A stretch of 41,005 nt of DNA from Acidiphilium sp. Lineage in GTDB: Bacteria; Pseudomonadota; Alphaproteobacteria; Acetobacterales; Acetobacteraceae. The stretch lies in the NCBI GenBank assembly GCA_027449105.1, contig DAIDMG010000010.1:1-41005 (forward strand). Reading direction: 5' to 3'. Shown here in pieces: positions 9,088-18,111 of the stretch. Made by a program: the position numbers and the translations under genes. Within the stretch, counting starts at the first letter, position 1. Every line of letters starts with the position of its first letter. The notes below the pieces were generated by a model. It saw only the letters and a program-made list of their open reading frames with translations. It was not told where the DNA came from and made no database searches.

Positions 9088-9616
9088 CCGAACCTACCTC
9101 CGGCTTGCCTTTGATATTAAGATGCCTGAAAATTTATGCTTTGATACAAGTCAAAATCCGTTGTCGCTGCCGAAAAAGCCGCGCAAAAAAATACTTTCCT
9201 GAACTGGGCAATCCCGTTTCAAATTCCTCACGAGGAAGGCCGCTTTTTGTGCTAACTGCCCCCGCCACAAACATGGCATGGATAAGCGACAGCATACGCG
9301 GGGCGGCTCTTAGTGCAAATCCGCGCCACAATATCCTTGGCAATTATGAGCCTCGGGCAAAGGTATGACTCGGCAATTCCATGATTGAGGCTGTTAACAA
9401 ACAAAACAACAATGCCATCCGCAAGAAAGCAGAAAGGCATACTTCCTCACACGCCTGACTCTTGATCGTTCAGGAACCAAGACCCAACAACGGATTGCTA
9501 ACCCGTTTTACGTGGCATTTTCTATCCGTGACATCGCTGCAGAAGAGCCTTCTAGTCAGCCCCATGTGCATATAATTTCTATCTGATATCGATCATGGTT
9601 GCGAGGTTTTGACGTT
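9088..9616. other. Intergenic region upstream of hydrolase and downstream of nudC
   Basis: 529 bp with no convincing gene. It should contain the hydrolase promoter with the FNR-like box at 9141-9154, and the 3' end of the nudC transcript. It looks more AT-rich than the flanking genes. Short frames on either strand lack family resemblance. Confidence 0.5.
9141..9154. promoter_or_regulatory. FNR/FixK-type binding site
   Basis: TTGAT-ACAA-GTCAA matches the FNR/Anr/FixK consensus TTGAT-N4-ATCAA at nine of ten defined positions. On the hydrolase strand it reads TTGAC-TTGT-ATCAA. Its centre is about 60 bp upstream of the hydrolase start codon, a suitable place for an activator of that gene. No other box of this quality was noticed in the window. 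Confidence 0.5.
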
Positions 9617-10534
9617 TTAAATCTCCGATAGAAACTCCTCGATCAAACGCCGGGCAATCGAATCAGGGGGTGGCAAACTAAACCCCGCCGATTCCCGATC
9701 CGCAATCTCCGCTTTCGAGAACCAACGTGCTGCTCGCATCTCTCTCATGTCGAGTACAATCTCTTCATTTGACGCTTCCGCTCGAAATCCCAGCATGAGA
9801 GACGAGGGAAATGGCCAGGGCTGACTTGCGACATAACTGATTGTGCCAACCTGTATTCCGACTTCCTCCAATACTTCGCGCCGCACGGCCTCCTCAAGAC
9901 TCTCCCCGGGTTCGACGAACCCAGCCAAAGTCGAGAAGAAATTCCGCTCAACGGGAAACCTGTGCGACTGCCCGAGCAATAACTGCTTGTTCTTATGTAC
10001 CAACATGATTACGGCTGGATCAATGCGCGGGAAGTGCTGCATCGTACAACCCTTGCACCTCATTAGATGGCCAGCTCTCTCGACACCACACGGCGCACCA
10101 CACACCCCACAAAACCGATGGCGAGACTGCCAACACAACAACCCTTTGGCCGTTGCAAGTAGTCCGGCTTCTTCTGCCGGCAATGCCGAAGAGACTGATC
10201 GCAACTCTACGAACGCCCCTCGCGCGTTTCGGAGTACCTCCATCGGTTCATCATGTTCTGAAAGATCCACGGCAAACGCGGCAACCCCATCAAACAATCC
10301 GAGAAACACGGCGTTGCCTGTCTGCACCGGCCTGGCGGTTAGGACGGCCCTCAGTCGTGGCTGCTGCTCGATCAGCAGGCTGCCGCGCCAGTATGGTACA
10401 AACAGTGTTTCTGTACGCGCAACCGCTGCCCCGATCCATGCTGGATCTTCGCGAAAATGAGCGGCCCGGTCTAGCGACTGGGCACTATAATGCAGCCGTC
10501 CAAACGACGGGTACGCTGATCCCGTCCCTTTCAA
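9617..10534 (-). CDS. nudC: NADH pyrophosphatase / NAD-RNA decapping Nudix hydrolase
   Basis: NudC splits NAD(H) to NMN(H) and AMP and removes 5' NAD caps from RNA. The 305-aa protein has the zinc ribbon Cys142, Cys145, Cys160 and Cys163. The Nudix box runs from GFVEPGES through EEVG at residues 205-226. The NudC-specific SQPWPFPSS at 237-245 separates it from other Nudix enzymes. The start is TTG at 10534, overlapping the stop of the preceding small gene by 4 nt (TTGA), so translation is probably coupled. It is the last gene of a minus-strand run that also contains nicotinate phosphoribosyltransferase. Confidence 0.93.
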   Translation of the reverse strand: MKGTGSAYPSFGRLHYSAQSLDRAAHFREDPAWIGAAVARTETLFVPYWRGSLLIEQQPRLRAVLTARPVQTGNAVFLGLFDGVAAFAVDLSEHDEPMEVLRNARGAFVELRSVSSALPAEEAGLLATAKGLLCWQSRHRFCGVCGAPCGVERAGHLMRCKGCTMQHFPRIDPAVIMLVHKNKQLLLGQSHRFPVERNFFSTLAGFVEPGESLEEAVRREVLEEVGIQVGTISYVASQPWPFPSSLMLGFRAEASNEEIVLDMREMRAARWFSKAEIADRESAGFSLPPPDSIARRLIEEFLSEI

Positions 10535-10749
10535 CTTACGGTACCTGGTAGCTGGGCAATCCGGCCCAAAACGACAAATCGGTCTTCCGCATCAGCATCC
10601 ATCCCCGACGGCTTTCCAAATTTATGCTTGCCCGCCCGGCCCCACCGATCTGCCTTGCGTACCCGAGCCAACCGATTTTTTCCCCGCCTTGTACGAAACA
10701 GTGGATTGGTCCGGAGGTCACGCGCCACAGGATTCCGTTTGTGTCCCAT
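10531..10749 (-). CDS. ArfA-like alternative ribosome-rescue factor (small basic protein)
   Basis: A 72-aa, strongly basic small protein. Its first half carries the ArfA pattern: NPVARDLR then NPLFRTR, then a Lys/Arg-rich tract ending in GKHK, like the DPLFRxR and KGKHG blocks of E. coli ArfA. ArfA releases ribosomes stalled on mRNAs without stop codons by recruiting RF2. The ATG at 10749 has GGAAGGA just upstream; the frame could extend nine codons further to 10776 but loses that site. The stop overlaps the nudC start. The last 23 or so residues after KHKFGKPSG do not look like ArfA. In E. coli the mRNA is cut by RNase III and the tail is not made; a 5-bp hairpin (TGGGC/GCCCA) near 10552-10567 lies in this tail. 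Confidence 0.55.
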   Translation of the reverse strand: MGHKRNPVARDLRTNPLFRTRRGKNRLARVRKADRWGRAGKHKFGKPSGMDADAEDRFVVLGRIAQLPGTVS

Positions 10750-10829
10750 TGCCTTTCCTTCCGTCACAACGCACACGGACCGATTCGACAGAAAGAGGAG
10801 CGCCGTTAATCACTGCGGAATGGTAGGAG

Positions 10830-11966
10830 TCACCCCGGTTTGTGCAACAAAAACTCCCGCCCTACCTTGACCCGGGCCATCCCATCATAGGCAACCACAT
10901 CCGCTGTTGCAAAAGTCTCACTCCAGTGCTCCGGGAGGAAGCTGCCCGTTCCGACAACATCAATCGGCGCATGCGCATCGGCCATGACTGTACATTTCTC
11001 AACGCCAAATCCAGACGACGCGATAATCTTTACCCGCGGGAACCCCGCTTCGTCTAACACCTCACGAAGCCGCCAGATTGCCGCGGCAGAAACGCCTGTG
11101 CCAATCAAGGCTCGCAACTCGCCTGGACTTCGGTACCGCCGCATCACTTCCGGAACGTGCCGCTCGAGAACGGCATAACTAGCCTGAGGATCTAGGCTTT
11201 CCATAAACCGCCCGCCATGTGTATCAAGCCTGATCGATACGAGGCCCTTATCGGCCATATCAGAAAATGTTCTGCAAACAGCGAGGGTATCGGTGATCTC
11301 CAACCCAAAATAATCGACCAGCGCCGCAACAGGTTCATCGGGAAACACCTCGTGAAACATCTCGACTGCGCGTAGCGTCGAACCGGCGTAGCCGACCAAT
11401 CCATGCGGCATCGTTCCAAAACCGCCGGGCGTCCCAAAATAGTGCGCGGTCGAGTCATTCGCGTTGCCAAGAAAGCCTTTCGCCCCTTGCTTCTGGGCAG
11501 CACGAGACCCAACGGATGCCGCATACGCCATCATCTCCTGCATTTCCGCCCCCGCACAATGCCGGGCATCCATTGCCAGGAACCCAACGCCCGGTAATGC
11601 GAGGCACATCTGATACGCATTCAGAGCGGCCACACACGCGGCGCCGATCTTTTGGAGAAGAATCGTCTCAAGATCAACTAACTGAAGGAAGCTACCGGTG
11701 ATGTACGCGAGCGGCTCACCGGCACCAACCCATTCTCCTTCAGCACGTGGCAGGTCCAGCTTAAACTGCACCCCACGTGCGGCGGCAACCTCATCAAGCC
11801 ACGCGGCCATTAGCCACGGTGCGGAAAGGACGGGTCGACGCAAGAAAATTGCGTAGGTGACGATGTTGTCGCCAAACCGTGCGACAATTTCCTTGGTGCG
11901 ATTGAAATATGCGTCCGTTCGTGCGGCAACGGCGTAGTCGACACTACGCTCCGCGGCTTTCACCAT
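10830..11966 (-). CDS. pncB: Nicotinate phosphoribosyltransferase
   Basis: Makes nicotinate mononucleotide from nicotinate and PRPP, the entry step of the Preiss-Handler NAD salvage route. The 378-aa protein starts with TDAYFNRTKEI, the family N-terminal motif. It has the central MDARHCAG block, the GTMPHGLVGYAGST region (GTMAH in relatives), and late RLDTHGGRF and IASSGFG. The start is 5 nt after the DAHP synthase stop, so the two are co-transcribed. The ArfA-like gene follows after 80 bp. It is of the shorter bacterial/archaeal class rather than the E. coli PncB class. Family assignment is firm. Confidence 0.88.
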   Translation of the reverse strand: MVKAAERSVDYAVAARTDAYFNRTKEIVARFGDNIVTYAIFLRRPVLSAPWLMAAWLDEVAAARGVQFKLDLPRAEGEWVGAGEPLAYITGSFLQLVDLETILLQKIGAACVAALNAYQMCLALPGVGFLAMDARHCAGAEMQEMMAYAASVGSRAAQKQGAKGFLGNANDSTAHYFGTPGGFGTMPHGLVGYAGSTLRAVEMFHEVFPDEPVAALVDYFGLEITDTLAVCRTFSDMADKGLVSIRLDTHGGRFMESLDPQASYAVLERHVPEVMRRYRSPGELRALIGTGVSAAAIWRLREVLDEAGFPRVKIIASSGFGVEKCTVMADAHAPIDVVGTGSFLPEHWSETFATADVVAYDGMARVKVGREFLLHKPG

Positions 11967-11971
11967 CCCGC

Positions 11972-13378
11972 TTACTGCGCCGCGATGTCGTTACGCTCCG
12001 GCATACGCCGTACCTTCAACTCCGCAGCGATTTGAAACGCCAGTTCGAGCGCCTGTTCTGCATTCAGTCGTGGATCGCAAAATGTGTGATAGCGGGTTGC
12101 CAAATCCGCCTCCGAAAGCTGGCGCGCGCCGCCGGTACACTCGGTAACGTCCTGTCCGGTCATCTCCACGTGAACACCGCTCGGTACCGTGCCTTCAGCT
12201 TGATGGACATCAAAGAATCCACGGACTTCCGCCAGGATCGCCTCAAAGCGTCGTGTCTTAACCCGCTCTGCTGTCGTGATCGTATTGCCGTGCATCGGAT
12301 CACACACCCACAATACGCGCCGCCCTTCCCGCTTCGTCGCTCGCAACAATTTCGGCAATTTCGCCGCCACCTGCTCGGCCCCCATGCGCGAAATGAGCGT
12401 CAGCCGACCAGCTTCATTTGCGGGGTCCAGTCTCTCGATCAGCCGCAGAAGATCATCCTCCTGAACACTCGGCCCGACTTTCAGACCAATCGGGTTTCTG
12501 ATCCCGCGCATGAACTCTACGTGGGCTCCGTCAAGCTGCCGAGTTCGATCTCCGATCCAGATGAAATGAGCGGAGCATGCGTAATAGTCGTTCGTAGTCG
12601 AATCCACGCGCGTCAACGCCTGCTCGTACGGAAGCAGTAGCGCCTCATGGCTTGTATAGAAATCGGTTTCGCGTATTTGCGGCGTCGACTCGCTGGTCAT
12701 GCCACATGCCGCCATGAAGTGCAGCGTCTCATCGATTCGGGACGCGAGATCCTGGTACCTTTCGGCCAGCGGTGAGCGGCGAACAAAATCAAGGTTCCAC
12801 CGATGTACCTCGTGCAGGTCGGCGTAACCACCAGAGGCAAAGGCTCGGAGTAAGTTCAATGTTCCCGCGGATTGGAAGTAACCGAACTCCATTCGAGCGG
12901 GATCGGGTACCCGCGCATCGGCCGAGAACTCCGGGCCATTGATAATGTCTCCCCGATACGAGGGCAGAGACAGATCACCCACGCTCTCAGTGTCCGAGCT
13001 GCGCGGCTTGGCGAATTGTCCAGCCATCCTACCCAGCTTGATCACTGGCACAGAACCGCCGAAGGTTAACACCACCGCCATCTGTAGAAGAACGCGGAAT
13101 GTATCGCGGATAATATTCGCGTTAAAATCTCCGAAACTCTCCGCACAATCGCCGCCTTGCAAAACAAAGGCCTTTCCTTCGGCGGCCAGTGCTAGAGACG
13201 CCCTCAACCGTCGCGCCTCGCCAGCAAAAACCAGTGGCGGGTACCCGTGCAGCCGTGCTTCCATTGCTCTCAACGCCACCTGATCGGGATAAGAAGGCGT
13301 TTGCTGGATAGGCTTCGTACGCCACGAATCCGGCGTCCAAGCGGGACCTGATGAGTTGATTTGAGTCTCTACGCCCAT
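11972..13378 (-). CDS. Class II 3-deoxy-7-phosphoheptulonate (DAHP) synthase
   Basis: First enzyme of the shikimate pathway, condensing phosphoenolpyruvate and erythrose 4-phosphate. At 468 aa it is the class II (plant/mycobacterial) type. The early metal and substrate motif is [10 protein letters not shown] (Cys78). [31 protein letters not shown] and DPMHGNT follow, then [13 protein letters not shown] near the C-terminus. I choose the ATG at 13378, which follows TGAGGAG by 6 nt. The open frame reaches 13474, but those 32 residues are not family-like. It heads the minus-strand run to pncB, the ArfA-like gene and nudC. The gene is sometimes called aroG or aroH; the symbol is left open. Confidence 0.95.
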   Translation of the reverse strand: MGVETQINSSGPAWTPDSWRTKPIQQTPSYPDQVALRAMEARLHGYPPLVFAGEARRLRASLALAAEGKAFVLQGGDCAESFGDFNANIIRDTFRVLLQMAVVLTFGGSVPVIKLGRMAGQFAKPRSSDTESVGDLSLPSYRGDIINGPEFSADARVPDPARMEFGYFQSAGTLNLLRAFASGGYADLHEVHRWNLDFVRRSPLAERYQDLASRIDETLHFMAACGMTSESTPQIRETDFYTSHEALLLPYEQALTRVDSTTNDYYACSAHFIWIGDRTRQLDGAHVEFMRGIRNPIGLKVGPSVQEDDLLRLIERLDPANEAGRLTLISRMGAEQVAAKLPKLLRATKREGRRVLWVCDPMHGNTITTAERVKTRRFEAILAEVRGFFDVHQAEGTVPSGVHVEMTGQDVTECTGGARQLSEADLATRYHTFCDPRLNAEQALELAFQIAAELKVRRMPERNDIAAQ

Positions 13379-13602
13379 GATATACTCCTCAGCCGGCAGG
13401 TATAGCGCCGAACGTGTTGATGATGCTACTGCGGGCACAAACGACCGAAGGAGCAATGCCTCTCGCTGGGGCAATGCGGAGAATCTGGCAGCCAGACTAT
13501 CAGCCCCCCCGACGGGTGTTCACCGAATGCTTCGAATGGTCGGGCGAATGAAGCGAGGCTCCCACCAAATTCCTTGCTGTAGCGCGGATCAGACCAAACG
13601 CA

Positions 13603-14979
13603 TCATTCTTCTCCCGCGCTTCGTCCGCCAACGACCCGTGTCTCCGTGCGTAGCGTGACAAACTCTTCGGCCGCAGTCGGATGAATGCCAAGTGTCCGAT
13701 CATAATCCGACTTCGTGGCACCTGCCGTCATAGCCACGGCCAGACCCTGAACAATCTCCGGTGAATCCTCGCCTATCATATGCACACCGATGACGACATC
13801 ACTATCACCATCCACAACAAGTTTCATCATCGTTCGTCGGTGCTTTCGCCCGGAAAGCGAGTGCCGCATCGGCGTGAACTGCGTCAGGAAGATTCTTGAT
13901 CCCGACGGAGCCGTATCTTCGCCTACTCCGACCGTCGCAACCGGTGGAATCGAAAAAACCGCGGTCGGCACATTAGCGAGGGAAACATGACGGGCCTTGC
14001 CTCCAAAGAGCGTATCGGCAAGTGCGTGCCCTTCGGCGGTAGCGACAGGTGTGAGATTCAATCGATCGGTTACGTCGCCAAGGGCGAAAACATGCGGGAC
14101 ACTGGTCTGGTACCGCGCATCAATCGAGATTGCGCCACTCGGCGTGACTGCAACCCCAGCACGGTCAAGGCGCAGCCGGGCTACATTGGGCGCCCGCCCG
14201 GTTGCCATCAAGACGCAATCTGAATTGATCTGCGTGCCGTCCGTCAGGGCAACTGCCCGTCGATTTCCTGTGAGAGGCTCGATCCGCGCCAGCTGCGCAG
14301 ATGGGTGCAGAATTATGCCATTTGCCACCATGGCCTCGGCCAAGGCGCTACGAAGATCCGGATCAAAACCACGCAACGGCATAGGTTGCCTGTATACCAG
14401 CTCAACATGTGATCCCAAACCTGCAAACACGCTGGCAAATTCGACCGCAATGTAGCCGCTTCCAATGATCACGATCCGCTCAGGCCGGTCGGTAAGATGA
14501 AAGAGATCATCGGACACGATCGCGTGTTCGCCCCCCGGAACATCCAGTCGCGTTGGCACTGCGCCCGTAGCAATCACGATGCGATCTGCGCGAACATACT
14601 CGCCACCAACTTCCACCGTATGGGGATCCGAGAACCGTGCATAGTCATCAAAAACCACAGCCCCTGATCGATCCAGCAGATGACGGTAGATCTCAGCCAG
14701 CCTCTCGATTTCACGATTTCTTGCTGAAATCAGGCGGGTCCAGTCGTGCGTATGTCCGTTCACATCCCAACCGAAACCCACCGCATCGTCAAAAGCGCCG
14801 CGGTATTCTGCAGCCATCACCATCAGCTTTTTTGGGACGCAGCCGATATTGACGCATGTCCCCCCCCAGAATCGTCCCTCCGCGATCCCGACGCGGGCTC
14901 CGTAGCCGGCCGCGATACGCCCCAGTCGGACGCCGGCCGACCCACCACCAATAACGAAGAGATCGAATTGCTGTACCAT
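13603..14979 (-). CDS. gor: Glutathione-disulfide reductase
   Basis: A 458-aa NADPH-dependent flavoprotein that keeps glutathione reduced. The FAD-binding GGGSAGVR begins at residue 11. The redox-active pair is Cys42/Cys47 in GGTCVNIGCVPKK. A second nucleotide fold GSGYIAVEFA and the catalytic C-terminal GIHPTAAEEF motif follow. HPTAAEE, rather than HAHPT, is normal for glutathione reductase. Absence of an N-terminal mercury-binding domain rules out MerA. GGAG precedes the ATG. It lies 41 bp downstream of the plsC-like gene on the same strand and is probably the last gene of the ftsE operon. Confidence 0.93.
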   Translation of the reverse strand: MVQQFDLFVIGGGSAGVRLGRIAAGYGARVGIAEGRFWGGTCVNIGCVPKKLMVMAAEYRGAFDDAVGFGWDVNGHTHDWTRLISARNREIERLAEIYRHLLDRSGAVVFDDYARFSDPHTVEVGGEYVRADRIVIATGAVPTRLDVPGGEHAIVSDDLFHLTDRPERIVIIGSGYIAVEFASVFAGLGSHVELVYRQPMPLRGFDPDLRSALAEAMVANGIILHPSAQLARIEPLTGNRRAVALTDGTQINSDCVLMATGRAPNVARLRLDRAGVAVTPSGAISIDARYQTSVPHVFALGDVTDRLNLTPVATAEGHALADTLFGGKARHVSLANVPTAVFSIPPVATVGVGEDTAPSGSRIFLTQFTPMRHSLSGRKHRRTMMKLVVDGDSDVVIGVHMIGEDSPEIVQGLAVAMTAGATKSDYDRTLGIHPTAAEEFVTLRTETRVVGGRSAGEE

Positions 14980-15020
14980 CAGTTAGCTCCAACCCGCATT
15001 GGCCTCTGTTATATCCCCCG

Positions 15021-15713
15021 TCAAAACCCGGACTCGTAAAACGCCTTCTCCAGATTGGCGATCAATGCTTCACGATCTAGGTCTTTTGGCAACGGTGGCC
15101 ATACTTTGATGTGGATTATTCCTGGCCGTTTACGAAATGCCTTCCTCCCCCAGACTCGTCCGGAGTCGGTCGACACCGGAACGACCGGGGCGTTACTTGC
15201 TCGTGCTAACGCCACAATCCCCGGCTGCAGTTTGCCGCGTGTCGTGGGGGCAACCCTCGTACCCTCGGGAAAGATGACAATCTGCCGTCCCGCCTTCAGC
15301 GCACCCGTCACCTTTTCGACCAAACGGCGGAGCGCTTTGCCTCCACCGGCACGGTCCAGCGCGATCTGCCCCGATGGAACAATGAGTGGGCCAAAGATCG
15401 GCAGTTTTGTTAACTCCTCCTTGAGAACGTAGCTTGGCTTTTCAAGCAATGTTAGCCATACCAACGTATCGAATGCCGACTGATGTTGGGCTGCCAGGAT
15501 GGCGCCGCCGGACGGAATATTCTCAAATCCCGCAACTTCGACACGGATACCACAAAACAGCCGCAGCGCAGCTAGCATCATGCGCGCCCAAGCTTGGCCG
15601 TACGGTAACAACCGATCGGGAGCAAATCGCCTTAGGACGTGCCCCCAAACGCCGCCGATTGCGGCACTACCAAACAGAATAATGTTGAAAACTGCTGACC
15701 CAATCAGAAACAT
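15021..15713 (-). CDS. plsC: 1-acyl-sn-glycerol-3-phosphate acyltransferase (PlsC family)
   Basis: Adds the second acyl chain to lysophosphatidic acid in phospholipid synthesis at the inner membrane. The 230-aa protein has the catalytic HxxxxD as HQSAFD (His77, Asp82) and the substrate-binding FPEGTR at 148-153. An N-terminal hydrophobic segment is followed by a basic region. I place the start at ATG 15713, which shares one base with the stop of the DUF218 gene (TAATG). The longer frame to 15959 runs inside that gene and is not family-like. The tight overlap implies translational coupling. Confidence 0.9.
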   Translation of the reverse strand: MFLIGSAVFNIILFGSAAIGGVWGHVLRRFAPDRLLPYGQAWARMMLAALRLFCGIRVEVAGFENIPSGGAILAAQHQSAFDTLVWLTLLEKPSYVLKEELTKLPIFGPLIVPSGQIALDRAGGGKALRRLVEKVTGALKAGRQIVIFPEGTRVAPTTRGKLQPGIVALARASNAPVVPVSTDSGRVWGRKAFRKRPGIIHIKVWPPLPKDLDREALIANLEKAFYESGF

Positions 15714-16357
15714 TACATATATATCCCGATATTGCGCGCAGCAAATCCGCCAAGACCGACGCGCACCGTCAGATATTTTGTGTACTCGGTAACGAGCAGA
15801 CGCAACATCTGCCAACTGTCTACCGGCGGCACCCGCAGAACCGGCTCGGGCGTGAGTCGGATCCCGGGCAGATGCCGGCGGAACTCCAGCAGCGCGCGAG
15901 GCATGTGGTAATTTGCCGTAACGATAATTAGCGAATGGAGATGGTAGCGCGAGGCCCATGCGCCTGCTTCCACAGCGTTTCCGCGAGTCGTGGCTGCATC
16001 GTGGCCAATCGTGATTCGCGGAGCATCCGCAACCGCATTGATGCCGTCGCGGGGCGTAAAATCGCCAAGATTTGTGCCGGCGCCGGCCCCGGAAATAAGC
16101 AACCTCGGTGCTGCCCCTGCTACAAGCAGTTCCAATCCAAGTTTAACTCGGTCACGCCCCCCGGTCAGCACAACTATTCCATCGGCATGAGGCATCGGCA
16201 CGACTGGCCCTTCCATGGCAACACAGACGGCAAACCAGAGGAAGCCAAGAAACCAGGCCATCGCCGGCACACCAACTGCGATAACCAATCCTCGCATCAC
16301 GAGTCTGCTGCGGCGTAAATATCGCGGCCGACGCCGACGCCGTGTCCATACCCGCAT
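15713..16357 (-). CDS. DUF218 / YdcF-ElyC-SanA family membrane protein
   Basis: A 214-aa protein with a very basic N-terminus, one transmembrane helix at about residues 20-44, and a DUF218 domain that would face the periplasm. Family motifs are IVVLTGG, LLISGAG, TRGNAVEA and the VTANYHMPRA block. Relatives (ElyC, SanA) act in envelope or peptidoglycan integrity by an undefined mechanism. Its ATG comes one base after the ftsX stop, and its stop overlaps the plsC start. This places it inside a cell-envelope/division operon, which fits an envelope role. Confidence 0.85.
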   Translation of the reverse strand: MRVWTRRRRRPRYLRRSRLVMRGLVIAVGVPAMAWFLGFLWFAVCVAMEGPVVPMPHADGIVVLTGGRDRVKLGLELLVAGAAPRLLISGAGAGTNLGDFTPRDGINAVADAPRITIGHDAATTRGNAVEAGAWASRYHLHSLIIVTANYHMPRALLEFRRHLPGIRLTPEPVLRVPPVDSWQMLRLLVTEYTKYLTVRVGLGGFAARNIGIYM

Positions 16358-16358
16358 G

Positions 16359-17315
16359 TCAGCTCAGCCGACGCAGCCAGCCATGCACGGTCACCTGGGT
16401 CGCGGCCCAGCCGATCAGCGCCGCGGCAACGGTGAATATCAATGGCCCTGCCAAGAATACAGCCGGCAATATGTCGAGGCTTGCCCACAATCGCGATAGA
16501 GCGCCGTCAGCATGGGGGAATCCGCTAGACTCAGAAAAGCCAGCGGCGAGACTACCAAGCCAGATTAAGGCTGGCAGAGATGCGAGAGCACCGTATAGCC
16601 CGCCAAGTGCGGTCAGGTGCATTGCTCGTGCTGCGAATTGACGTGCGATGTCGGCGTCCTGTGCCCCGAGGCCATGGATGATTTCGATTGCCTCCCGACG
16701 CTGTGCAAGACCGGCGCGCACCGTCACGACGACGACAGAAGCAGCCACCAGAGCGACCAGGATTAGAACTGCGAAAGCGCATGCACGCAACGAGTTTGTT
16801 AGGGCCACAAGGCGGCCGGACCACCGCTGGCCTGACTCAACCAAGGTTTTTGGTGCAACAGCTGATAGCTGTTTCGTCAAGGCGGCTATCGTGGACGTCG
16901 GGGATACGGAATGGGCGACGATTACGCCCGGCAGAGCAATCGGAAATGTCGCTCCTTCGTCACTGCCAAGCCATGGTTTGACCATATGCGCCAGCTCCGC
17001 ATCTGAAAGGATCCGTGCATCGATGACCTTTCCCGATGTTTCCAGTAACCGCTTTGCTGCAGCGATCCGCGAAATTTTTTGTGTCCCCGGCTGGGTCTCA
17101 ACGACCGGCGCGCCTGGATCTGGAACTTCAATAATCAAGAGCTTGCGAGCTCCACCAAGCCAGTGAACAGCGAGCTGCCCCGCAGCGAAATTACCGGTCA
17201 ACGCAAGCGCGGCAAGAAAACTCATGGCCGCCACTACGAATGGCAGTAGGCGGTCGGACATCGCTCCGCGCAGCCCGATCCGATCTACTCTTCCGGAAAC
17301 TCCCCGCTTAACCAT
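16359..17315 (-). CDS. ftsX: Cell-division ABC-transporter permease-like protein FtsX
   Basis: Partner of FtsE in the divisome complex that controls septal peptidoglycan hydrolases. The 318-aa protein has an N-terminal membrane helix (about residues 21-43) and a periplasmic domain. Three further helices follow, one containing ALVAASVVVVTVRAGLAQRREAIEIIHGLGA; this conserved cytoplasmic loop is typical of FtsX. I take ATG 17315 as the start, giving an 8-nt overlap with the end of ftsE. The frame could extend seven codons further. The order ftsE-ftsX-DUF218-plsC supports the call. Confidence 0.9.
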   Translation of the reverse strand: MVKRGVSGRVDRIGLRGAMSDRLLPFVVAAMSFLAALALTGNFAAGQLAVHWLGGARKLLIIEVPDPGAPVVETQPGTQKISRIAAAKRLLETSGKVIDARILSDAELAHMVKPWLGSDEGATFPIALPGVIVAHSVSPTSTIAALTKQLSAVAPKTLVESGQRWSGRLVALTNSLRACAFAVLILVALVAASVVVVTVRAGLAQRREAIEIIHGLGAQDADIARQFAARAMHLTALGGLYGALASLPALIWLGSLAAGFSESSGFPHADGALSRLWASLDILPAVFLAGPLIFTVAAALIGWAATQVTVHGWLRRLS

Positions 17316-18000
17316 GACGTACCAGCCGTCCTGCACGCAATTCCATGACCGGCGCCGAATACCGTGCGATCAATCCATGATTATGCGTTGCCACAACGAT
17401 CGTCGTGCCAAGCCTATTCAGTGCCGTAATCAGGTGTAAAAGGCGATCCGCCTGTTCGTCGTCCAAGTTTCCGGTCGGTTCGTCGGCCAGAAGGATTGAA
17501 GGCTTGGCAACGACGGCGCGCGCGATTGCAATACGCTGCTGTTCACCTCCAGACAGCTCGTCCGGCCGATGTTCGAGACGCCCCGCAAGCCCGACCCAAC
17601 GCAACAATTCAGTCACGTCGGCGTGGAGTTGCCGCTCGCTGCGCTGCGCCAAGCGCAACGGAAGCGCCACATTGTCATAGGCCGACAAATGGCGCAGCAG
17701 CCGGAAATCCTGATAGACCACACCGATCCGGCGACGCAGTAGCGCCTTGCGTCGGCGGTTCAGTCGTGATGGGTCCTCACCCAGCAACTCTACTCGACCC
17801 GTGGTGGGCGGAAGCGCCAAATACATCAGTTTGAGAAGCGATGTCTTGCCTGCCCCGGATGCACCAGTCAACCAACGAAATCCTCCGGGCTCGATCTCGA
17901 AACTCACACTCGCCAATGCGGTCGCATCAGCCGGATGCTGGGCGCGAAGAGGCGGGGCAATGTGCCGATAATCCAGACCGACGTCAAAGAACCGGATCAT
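17308..18000 (-). CDS. ftsE: Cell-division ATP-binding protein FtsE
   Basis: ATPase of the FtsEX complex. The 230-aa protein contains Walker A GASGAGKT at 46-53, the ABC signature LSGGEQQR at 149-156, Walker B ILLADEP at 169-175 and the GNLD D-loop. The FtsE-type block [14 protein letters not shown] lies between them. Length and neighbours match FtsE rather than a lipoprotein or macrolide exporter. It is the first gene of the operon, divergent from the zinc-ribbon gene across a 111-bp spacer that must contain both promoters. Confidence 0.93.
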   Translation of the reverse strand: MIRFFDVGLDYRHIAPPLRAQHPADATALASVSFEIEPGGFRWLTGASGAGKTSLLKLMYLALPPTTGRVELLGEDPSRLNRRRKALLRRRIGVVYQDFRLLRHLSAYDNVALPLRLAQRSERQLHADVTELLRWVGLAGRLEHRPDELSGGEQQRIAIARAVVAKPSILLADEPTGNLDDEQADRLLHLITALNRLGTTIVVATHNHGLIARYSAPVMELRAGRLVRHG

Positions 18001-18111
18001 GGAATTGTCTCTGCCGCGATCATCCGCTCAAGAGCAAGGGCGATGTGCACGCGTTCGCAGCCTAATCCTCATATTGTTGCGCATTTTCCGCATTAATGCC
18101 ATCGATACGAC

